Source of the DNA: Apis mellifera
Lineage: Eukaryota; Arthropoda; Insecta; Hymenoptera; Apidae
Reading direction: 5' to 3'
NCBI RefSeq assembly: GCF_003254395.2
Contig: NC_037640.1
Span: 3,764,289 to 3,828,288, forward strand
Length of the DNA: 64,000 nt
Shown here: positions 1 through 10,300 of the stretch, piece after piece
Numbering within the stretch: position 1 is the stretch's first letter
How the letters are laid out: each line of letters starts with the position of its first letter
Notes under the pieces: generated by a model
Seen by the model: the letters and a program-made list of their open reading frames with translations, nothing else
Told to the model about the DNA's origin: nothing
Databases searched by the model: none
Translations under genes and position numbers: made by a program

Positions 1-1106
1 AAGAGTTTAAAATTGTTCATATTTCATTAATTTTTATCTCATAAGTAAATATTTCCGACATGAGAAAAATAAATCAGTTAGCTATGGAACATTTATAAAA
101 ATTAGGTTATAAATATAATCGTAACACATTATAATCTTGATAGATATATATCACGTAGAACTAAGAAATTTCATATTAGTCCTAATTTTCCAATAAGTAA
201 TTATTCAAAATGTAGTGTAGAGAATTGTTTTAGGATTTGTATGATGTATTTCACCATAAAGAATCGTTGGTGCGTATATTATCGATACAAACTATTAACT
301 AATGTTGTGTCGTCTTTTATAGGAATTGCATTTTATGCAAAACTGAGTGTTGTACTGTCCGAACTTATTGTATAATAATAAGATACCATTTTAGAAATTA
401 TTGTATAAAATCAAATAAACGATGATAAAATTTAAAATTGAATTGATATAAATGGAAATAATGTTCTTTAGTATAAATGATAAATATATATGATTTGTTG
501 TAGTTTGGGTCACTGACAAATACACAAGAATACTTAATAAATTCGTATAAACAATTTAATGTAATTATAAAATGATTATTAAATAATAAATTTGAAATTA
601 AAATAAAAATAATTTTTTATAAATAGGATGTATGTATCTATCTAAAAAATTTATTGTTAATTTTTAACAAATAATAGGACAAAAAAAAGATATTCTCAAT
701 ACTGAAAATGTATTACTCCTAGCACATTATTAGAGTTGTGTTTAAAAAATAAAGAATTAAATTACAATATAAATAATGTAAAATATCAGTATAAGATATT
801 AAAAAATTTATATTATCTACTGATATGAAGAAGGGTAAAATTCATTATTTTCTAGTCAGACCTATAAAAAAATCTGATGATGAAAACATACTTGATTTCA
901 AATATAAAATATTTCTATAAAAGTATCGCTTTGTTTATACTGTTTGTTCAATACACTTTCTGCAAAACAGAAATCTTATTTTGGCAGTACCTTCACTCAG
1001 CCTTAAAAATATGATAAATATAGCTTTTATAAAATATCCTTATCAGTGGAAAATTAAGGATGTCAAAGAAATATAAAATATCCCACAATTATATGGGTTT
1101 ATTCTT
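1..1106. other. AT-rich flank, probably 3' UTR and downstream DNA of the SH3BGR-like gene
   Basis: This stretch is very AT-rich and has no open frame I can recognise. It lies immediately downstream of the stop codon of the minus-strand SH3BGR-like gene, so at least part is expected to be its 3' untranslated region. Several TTTATT/TTTATA strings could act as minus-strand polyadenylation signals, but none stands out. I see no other gene or repeat here. Confidence 0.5.
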
Positions 1107-3154
1107 CTATTCTTCTTTTTCTTGATCATCAGATTTTTCTTCATTTTTTTCAACATTTTCTTCTGTATGTTCTGCAGATTCTTCAGTATTTGTTTCACCA
1201 CCATGTTCTATAGATTTAGATTCATCTGACTGTACATTTTCACTTGATAAAGTTGTCCTTTTTTCAACACTAAGAATAATAAAAATAAATAAATAAAATA
1301 AATTTTTATTTTCAAGACAATTTTTTATATATATAAATAAAATGATTTATATATTATAATATATAACAAGCATATAATAATTATTCAATCTATATGATTA
1401 ATCACAAAATTATGCAATCTACATAATATATATATTTCTATATTCTATAGAACTTACCTTTCTGTCTCTACTGCAGTTGCTTCTTTATCTGTAGAGGGCT
1501 AAAATAAACATGTAGTAGTTAATACAGACAAGTTACAAATTTAGTGCCAAGGACAAAACACCGGCAAATAAACATAACTAAGATGATTACAAATCAAATT
1601 CTCCGAAGTAAAGTTAAAAAAAACATATTACATATAATGATATAAGTACATATAATATATAAAATAACATTTAACATTTTCTATGGAATATCAGATAAAA
1701 TTTAATTATTAATAATATCTACCTCTCGACTTGTAGTATTTCCATTTTCTTGAATTTCCTTACTTTGATTTAAATCAATTACATTTTCTTTTGCACTAAC
1801 AGGTGGTGCTACTTTTAAAAATTCTTCCAATTCATCTATTTCATTTGCCAAATCAAAATCTTCATAATCCTATGGAATGATTCATTATAAATATTTATAG
1901 TTTAAGTAAAAGTCATTTAAAAATTTTTTATTTAAAGTTCAAAAATCATACATAAAAATTTTATACAAACAATCAAAATATTATATCTTTTATTTTATTA
2001 TTATCATGAAATTATAAGGTTCAGAATTTGTATAACAATAATTACCCCGCAATATTCTTCTTCATTAAATATTTGTGGAGGTAATGGATATTTACTTTCT
2101 CTCGCGATACTATTAGCTTGCATAAATTCTTTTTCCATTTCTTTCCCTGGTTCCGTTATATCAATTGTTTCGTATTCTACATTTTTGCTATCTAATATCA
2201 TTAATACTCGTTGTTGCCTTTTTTTTACCTAAAAAAAAAAAAAAAAAAAAATGAATTCGATATATTTATACTTTATTTGAAAATAATCTAACCTAATATA
2301 TTGTTATTTAACAAGAGATAAAGTTTCGAAACTTGATAAACAAGTTACGATTATTTCATGTTTTGGTGCAATATAAAGCAACATATCGATTCGAACAAAA
2401 CATATAATCATGCCGTTATAATCATATCAATGATTATTAATAAAATTTAGCTTAAAATTACCGAAAATATAGCTGAAAACTACTAAAAAATAAACTGAAT
2501 AAAAAATCAAATAAAAGTTTAAAAACATAATATGATAAGTATTCGTTATAATGAAAAATATAAACACTAATCAAAAAATTCGATTATTCAAAACCTGAGA
2601 CTATCATTTATAAATATTTTTTCATTTGTTAAATTAATTCATAAATTCATTTTCATTTTTTAATCTTCACATTTTCATTGTTATATATCCATAAATTTCA
2701 TAAACTTGATATAATGTAAAATATATTATTCATTTGGTACTATTTTGTTAATTGAATCTAACATACGTTTTTCCTGATACCAAATGTATCCAGTCAGAAA
2801 ATCGCATTTTGATAGACGCGTAGTATGAATCGTTTTAATCGATAAACTGCATCGCGTGTCACATTGAATAAAAATCTCCAATAAATGACAGTGTCCGATT
2901 ATTAATTGACATTTCGACCGTGAAGTTTATTCAGTGTAATCCGATACAACGTAGACGTGAAATATCGTTAGAATTCAGGTGCCCGGTAAATCTGGCATTC
3001 AAGTCACATACATATACGAATTCACATACACACACACACATTCTCTCTTCTTTTTTGTTCCTAGCTCTCGGATAAAATATTTTTATATTCTTTAGTTTTT
3101 CGCACTCACTTCTTTGTTTCCGCTGATGCCCGATATGTAGATTTTAACGACCAT
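1107..3154 (-). CDS. Sh3beta: SH3 domain-binding glutamic acid-rich (SH3BGR) family protein
   Basis: Five coding exons on the minus strand: 3154-3110, 2228-2046, 1869-1723, 1498-1458 and 1269-1107. All borders are GT-AG and the frame stays open for 579 nt (192 residues). Exon 1 encodes MVVKIYISGISGNKE and exon 2 continues with VKKRQQRVLMILDSKNVEYE. Residues about 1-85 form the thioredoxin-like fold of the SH3BGR/SH3BGRL family, including the hallmark YPLPPQIFNEEEYCGDYEDF (proline-rich SH3/EVH1-type ligand). From about residue 86 the tail is rich in Glu, Ser and Asp and ends in DDQEKEE, as in the long, Glu-rich family members; it is probably disordered. The family is glutaredoxin-related but lacks the CxxC active site, and I see no CxxC here, so a redox enzyme role is unlikely; a cytosolic adaptor role is inferred. 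The ATG at 3154 fits the family N-terminus. The gene is divergent from RpL37A. Confidence 0.9.
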
Positions 3155-3832
3155 TGTTAGTCGATGCTTTCGTTACTAATTGACACTCTCGCACTTCTGT
3201 TCGATATGTGCCACGGTTAGCGGTTTCACGAAGTGATAAGCGATCAGTGAATCAGTATAGGCTATTAGTTCACAGATCACCAACGGTGAGCAACACTGAT
3301 TTAACACGCACGGGCTAGTCTGGGATCCACTAGCTACGTCATTTCAGGCCGGTTTTCGAGAGTTCTCATGCACGTTTGCACAACTTATCCTTTTTTCTGC
3401 AACCACGATCAAACTGAGATAACAGAAATCTCTATACCAACATAACTTGATCGAAATATAACGGTTCCGTATTGAGGTCAACTGCGCAACTACCTGTCCA
3501 TGAAAATTTTTTGACTAGAATAAGATTGCATATTCGCCGTACTTGTACATCCTCGTATTAAATAAATACTTTTAATATAACTGTTGTTTAATTTAATTTA
3601 ATTTTGATGATAGATTTAAATATTTCATGCAATAATAAAGCAGAATATAATGTTTATTTAATTACGTGAGAACGAATTTGTTTATCTTCTAATGCACAAT
3701 TTAAATTCGCGCTTTTCATGAATGCGCCATTTCATTGTGATTTCCGGTGACTGAGACGCGCAATGAATATTGGACTTCATAGTGATTTCTTCTTTTCCGG
3801 TTCTATTGGAACGTATCCCATATTTCTGCAAA
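3155..3832. promoter_or_regulatory. Shared divergent promoter region, SH3BGR-like gene / RpL37A
   Basis: About 680 bases separate the two start codons of oppositely oriented genes. The half near the SH3BGR-like gene (about 3155-3430) is richer in G+C and CpG than the surroundings, and the centre (about 3550-3690) is AT-rich. Both 5' UTRs and both core promoters must lie here unless there are distant non-coding exons. I see no convincing TATA box. Confidence 0.6.
3786..3799 (+). promoter_or_regulatory. Candidate 5' TOP tract / start site of RpL37A
   Basis: The pyrimidine run TTTCTTCTTTTCCGG lies about 35-45 bases upstream of the RpL37A start codon. Ribosomal protein mRNAs in animals typically begin at a C inside such a run (5' terminal oligopyrimidine), which places translation under growth control. 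The transcription start at about 3789 is inferred, not shown. Confidence 0.5.
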
Positions 3833-4789
3833 ATGGTAAAGATTGTTATTCAAAAATATTTTATAAATCTTATTGAAATATTGATGAAATTAAATGTATT
3901 AAATATTGAAAAGTGTCATTGATAATGTATTTATATGTATATCGTGATATTTATTTATGAAAATAATAATTTACATAAAAATTGATTTTAAAAATATTTA
4001 ATGCATCTTTGCACTAAATTAATCGTTATGAAGTTTAAATTATAAAATTTTTAATCATTATGCAATAAAAATTAAATAATATGATATATTTAATTTGTTT
4101 TATAATAAAAATTTATTACGAAAATTAATATAAACAATTAAATTTAACCTATTTATATCAAATGAATACTTTGTAATTTAAAAAAATGTCTTATAATATC
4201 TAATTATACCAAAATTTCATATTAATAATCAATATTGTTCTATTATTATGATTATTATAATTTACAGACATATTTAAATTATAAAGATAGAACTAAAAGA
4301 TAGAAAATATAAAGATAGAACTATTTAATTTATAAATGCACTTGTTTTTATTCATTAGGCAAAACGCACGAAGAAGGTTGGAATCACTGGTAAATATGGT
4401 ACTCGATATGGTGCTTCCCTTAGAAAAATGGTCAAAAAAATGGAAATTACTCAGCATAGTAAATATACTTGCACGTTTTGTGGCAAGGTATTAATTAATT
4501 TTATATTTATAAATTTTATATCTTTATGTGTGAAAATATATATATATATTTCGTTATATATCATAATTACCATATAAATATATTTTAATATAAATCATTA
4601 AATATATTTTTTTATATGTAAATTTTATTTTTTTTGCTGTAGGATGCTATGAAACGAAGTGTTGTGGGTATTTGGTCTTGCAAACGATGCAAAAGAACTG
4701 TTGCTGGAGGTGCATGGGTATATTCAACAACAGCTGCTGCTTCTGTTAGATCTGCAGTAAGAAGATTACGTGAAGTTAAAGAACAGTAA
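3833..4789 (+). CDS. RpL37A: 60S ribosomal protein L37a (eL43)
   Basis: Three exons: 3833-3835 (only the ATG), 4359-4487 and 4643-4789, giving a 92-residue protein, the standard length of eL43. It begins MAKRTKKVGITGKYGTRYGA and ends RRLREVKEQ. The zinc ribbon is complete: Cys39 and Cys42 (CTFC) with Cys57 and Cys60 (CKRC). The protein is a structural part of the large ribosomal subunit. A first exon that ends exactly after the start codon is common in ribosomal protein genes. Introns are AT-rich and bordered by GTAAAG..AG and GTATTA..AG. An AATAAA string overlaps the stop (4789-4794), and another lies near 4920. The gene is intact and I see nothing unusual in the protein. Confidence 0.97.
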
Positions 4790-7344
4790 ATAAATTTAGT
4801 GAATTTCATATAAATATTTAGTCTATTTTATTTTACCTTTTCTAATATTAGTAATTTATAAAATATTAGTGAATTAAAATTTTAAAAAATGAAAATTATT
4901 CATGTATTTTTTTGATAAAGAAATAAACAAAAAAATTCATTTTTATTAGATTTATGACAAGATTTAATAGATTCATGACAATTTAATACATGATACATAA
5001 GACTTAGATTTTTATTAATATAAGAGTAGAATTTTCATATTATTTATTAGAAAGAATTTAGAAATTAGAATTTAGAAATTACTTTAGAGGCACATCAAAA
5101 CTATGATACATGTACTTATACTTACATATTTTTTGTTCTATAATATATATTAAATTTTACAATGAATTCATAATCTTATAATTTTTTAATAAGACTTTTT
5201 TTATAAAAATGAATATATTATCTTTAATAAATTAATTAATGCTTAAAAAAATATGGAATTTTTTAGAAAACTATTAGATTAAATGTTTTATATATATATA
5301 TATATATTAAACTTAATGGAACATATGTAGAGTACTTTATTGTCTTTAAAGTTATTTATTTCAATGTTTAATTCTCATAAATACTAGAAAATGTAGACAT
5401 TTTTATTTAAGCAATATATACACTTGCACATAAATTTATATGCAATAAATTTAGAAATAAATTTCATGAATTTGAATATCTATGCCAATAAGTAATCTTT
5501 AATGTTTCAATGTAATTCTTACAATTATTTTCATTAATATAATTTTTATAAATAATTCTAAATATTAGCCTAAAATGAAATAAAATAAAAATAATAAAAC
5601 ATATTAGTAGTTTACATATGATTCATTCACATACAATTCGTTGAATAAGTTATAAGATAAAAATTGTTTACAATTATAGATTTTATCTTTTTTTTTTATC
5701 TCTATATTTTGTGCACTTGAATTTAACTAAACTTTATCAATTCAAATAACTAACAAATTATCTACAAATTCTGCTAATATAATTAAACACATATTCAAAT
5801 AATATATTGATTTAATAAAAATCAACTCCTATACAAAAATAAATACTATTGTCTTGTACAAATAATTAAATATATAATTAAGCTGTAAACGATAATTTGT
5901 TGCACCATCACCATTCTTTCATATAACATAAAATTGAGTATATTCTTTGATATTAAAGTTCCTAAATTGAAAATTTCTTAGTGTCATATATATTTTAAAT
6001 ATTATAAATGTAGTTTAATGTTTTCTCATTTAAAGTTACAGGATTAGTTAATTTTTTCTCAAGTTTGAGAAAGTATAACTATTAGTTATTATTTTTCAGA
6101 AATGTTATTTTATTTTGTTGACTATTTTCATCTTTTTTTTTTTTTTTTGAAATATGAAAGATATTTAATCTTAATTTATAATGATGTAAGGGAAGGGCGC
6201 CAGAATCTGATAACAATTATTACATTATATAATTATTTTTACATTAGTTACATTAGGAAGTTGTTTCCATAGTTTCTTATTTAACAAGGATATTGCACTC
6301 TATATTTTCGACACGCTTCAAATGTGTAAAAAGCAAAAAGGGCCTGAATCTATGAAGAATTATAACTATATAAGATACTAGGAATATCATAAAAATATCT
6401 TTTAGCTTTTTTTTTTGTTAAGAAAATACGGAAGACATTTTTTGTCTTGAATTTAAGAAAATATTTAAAATATAACAGTACAGTGAATAACAGTCGATAG
6501 TTTTCTTATATGCTTAAACGATATTTTGTTAATCTCATATTGCTATGGCGAATCCAGGTATAAGTACATTCATCCATTTAAACGAATAAAAAGAAAATAA
6601 CAACTAAATCATATGAACGAGATGCAACAAGGAACTGTTAGAAATATCAGTATAAAAAGATTCAGTGCTCTTCCCTAATTGCTACAAAAATTGTACAATA
6701 CAAGTTCTAAATCGTAATCGATAATGTCACAATAATACCACTTGCAATTCAACATTCACTCTCTATGGTAATGTATTACATTTATATCATTAATATATCT
6801 GTGTTTCAATGCACTGATATATCTTCCAGTCATCCAGCATTGCACTCATCCCATATTATCAAATATGTCTCTTTTTTTTGTATTAACAATTATTTATTTA
6901 TAACAGTGGTCTGATATGCTTTCCTCTTTACTGTTTACTTTAAAAAAAAAATAAAAAAAGAATGTTCATATACGTCTCTTTTCGTATCACTTGTACGCAC
7001 GCACAATTGGAATAGTTTTTTTCTTTTAACACTTGTGCATTATTAATCAAGGCATACCATGAAAAATGGCAGTAAATACACAATACTGCTAGTAACAGTA
7101 AATAAATCCTATGTAACTAAAAAGCATTAACTTCAATCTCTCAGTTTTTCGTTTACAATCACTATTAACTCCGCTGATATTTATAAGTCGACAAAACATG
7201 ATACTGTATTGTTTACGGAGTATAATACTAGTCTTTTCCTTGGTTCCTCAAAATACGGAAGTTTCTTGAATATCAGTTCTTGAATTAATATTAAATAGAT
7301 CAACAAGTATTACATATAAATGTTGCACTTAGAAACACCTCATA
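4790..7344. other. AT-rich convergent spacer with the 3' UTRs of RpL37A and Pgant5
   Basis: No coding exon is recognisable in this stretch between the two stop codons, which face each other. It should hold the short RpL37A 3' UTR on the left and a possibly long Pgant5 3' UTR on the right. There are several A or T runs and a short (TA)n tract near 5290-5308. The region around 6180-6360 is slightly less AT-rich. I see no RNA gene or mobile element. Confidence 0.5.
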
Positions 7345-10300
7345 TTAGCTGGCTTGCCATTTGAATTTACTACGCATGGTCCATTTTTGACCAATGTTAT
7401 GCGGATCACAAGGTGCTAAAACAGGTTGCATTGCATCGTTCGAACGAGGCTTCGATAAACAGTGTCCTATATTAGTGTGTTTAATCATTTTCGTCTATAA
7501 ATAAATATATATTTTATTACTATTATTTTTATACTATTACTTTATGAAAATTATTTATGTTATACCTCTTCATTATAAACCCATGCTTGATTTCCACCCA
7601 TACCATGACATCGTACTATTTTGACAGGACCTTGGGGACTAGCTGCATCAAGGCACATATCATCAGACATAATTTGCTGTCGTTTAGTATAAGCAAACAC
7701 CTAATTGAAATAAAAAATTATATTTTATTAATTAAAGAATTTAATATTTAATGAAAATTAAGAATAATTTAAGTACACTAACTTGATTACCACCTAATCC
7801 ATGACAATAACTAATTCCAACATTTTCACCTGTTCTTCTACCCATTGTATCCAAACAAGTTTGTGTGTCAACATTTTGTACATCACCCAAATAATAATAA
7901 TCCAGTGGCATTGGAGATTCAGGATAAATATTTTCCAAGTACCATCTAAAGCTTTTACATTTAAGACGTTCTCTTAACTTAATTCTTTCAGATACATCTC
8001 CAACAGCTACATTTCGAGCTCCTATAAATAAAATAATAAAATAAATAATCTTGATTAGTATAATTAGTTTTTAAAATGCATTAATGTGATTATATATTCT
8101 CTGAAAGAAGAGTGTCAAAAGTTTGTGCTAAAGTAAAGACATTGCTATGTGTGGTGTACTAATGCTATATGCTTGCTGTTGAAAATAATTGTGCTATTAT
8201 ACATCAATCTTTCATAATATATTAATTTATAATAATTTTGAAGAAGGAAATCTTGTTCAAAATACAATAAAATTTAAATTGAAAGTATATTTTCATTATA
8301 TTTTTTATTTATTTTTTTTTATTAACCTTTTTTCTTGAGACTTTGCTTTAAAAAAGAAAAAAAAAAAGAAAGAAAACTTATCTATTAGTTTCCTAATATT
8401 AACGGGTATCTGATATATGCGCATATAGCTGGTGATTAACTGCTGTTAAGCTAGAGTTAAATGCAACTTATAAAAGCGTACCAATTATCCGATAAAAAAA
8501 GAACATGCGAGATAAGATAAAATAAACCAAACAGGAAATACATAAAGAAGTATTTAAGAATTTAGCGATATTGCAGTCTATATTCTCTTTCCAGAAATGC
8601 TGGTGTTAGTGCTACCTGGATTAATGTTGTAATAGAAGTACTTCCATTGGTCCAACCAGACCTCTGCGAGTCGCGCATTGTTGTGGTTCACTATCTTGCT
8701 GGTACCACCAGGGAATGTATATGGTGTTGACTTACGGAATACATGACCGACGTGCGAGCACGTTGCGATTTCCAATGTCCCACCACACATCCATATCTAA
8801 CCAACTTAATTCTGTTAGTATGTTAGCAATTACAAATAAGTAGTTTATAACAAAAAAAAAAACAAAAAGAGCTACTATATTTGAAGTTTGATCAGATGGG
8901 CGCTCGTTCTTCTCTCTTGGTACCTATAATTATCGTAAAATGTATCAACAAAGAAGCAAGCAAATTCATTTTGTTAGTCGGCTGGATGGATGAGTGGTTA
9001 AGACTATACCAAAGTATATTGAAATGCAAAGAAATCAATTGTATTCCTGCAAATCAAATTTCATGGCTAAATATAACTAAAATATCAATATCTCTCTCTC
9101 CCTTTCTCTCTCTGTTTCACATACATACATACAAGAAGAAAAAATTTAGATAAATATACATAATATTAATAGTAATTACGATACATTTACATACATAGAT
9201 ATAGACATGTACATAGACATGTTAATGTAAAATTTGATGATGTAAATGTAAAAAAGAAAATTTGGTTAATTATTATACTAATAAACACGCTTAAGATTAA
9301 TTTTAAAAAGTCAAATATAAATAAACTACATATAGCTATGGGTTAATTTCAAACACATAAATTGTTACGCGATGCTACTAACTAAATAAATAAGAATATT
9401 TATTTTAAATTAATATTCGAACAATTTTTTCATTTAAAACTAAATAAAAAAAAAAGTGTGCTGTGTATAATATTTTTATATTTATAATATTAGCATTGTC
9501 GTATCAGATACCCGTTAAGATATTTATATTAGTCTTATTTTTGAATTAAATTATACATACTAACAATGTAAATAATTTCACATTAAGTTTACTATAATAG
9601 TAAATATCAAACTTATAATTATTCTTTATCTTTTCTATTTAAAATCTCTTAAAATAATTATATTTTTTCGTTTAAAAAATTAACAAAAAAAAAAAAAACA
9701 AAAAAATGCACACTTTTCTACAACAAAACTTAAATACTGTGAAGATTGACTATTGAGTAATTAGCATTATTATTTGATGTTATCTATTAATTGATTGATA
9801 ATTAAGAAAAAGTATACAAAAAAATGATACACGCTGTTATCTAACCTGGATTCATGGCATAGTAAAAATCTCTCCACTCATCCATCCAGACTTCGGCCAC
9901 CCTAGCCGCATTGTGTAGAACTACTTTGCTGACACCACCAGGGAATGTATACGGACTCTTGTCTCGGAACACATGTCCAACATGAGAACATGGACTGATT
10001 TCTAACGTCCCACCGCATTGCCATACCTACAAGGTACTTATGACTTCACAAACGAAGATTACAATAACCATTATCTAAACCCTCTATATTTTGGAATTAT
10101 AAATTTAAAATATTTCACAATAATTAAAAACAAACATATGATTAATACTAGAATCAAAATCTTTGAATATTTGATTTTTAAAATTCTAGTATTAATAATC
10201 AAATTGAGTTTTACCATTAGAGAATTAAATACATAGAGAGAATTTCAAACAACTACATAAATATAGGAAAAGTTTTTTTTTATGGAACTAACAGCATTGG

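Noticed and set aside
8975..9065. tRNA-like text (GATGAGTGGTTAAGAC) resembling a D arm
   Set aside because: No acceptor stem, anticodon arm or T arm can be built around it.
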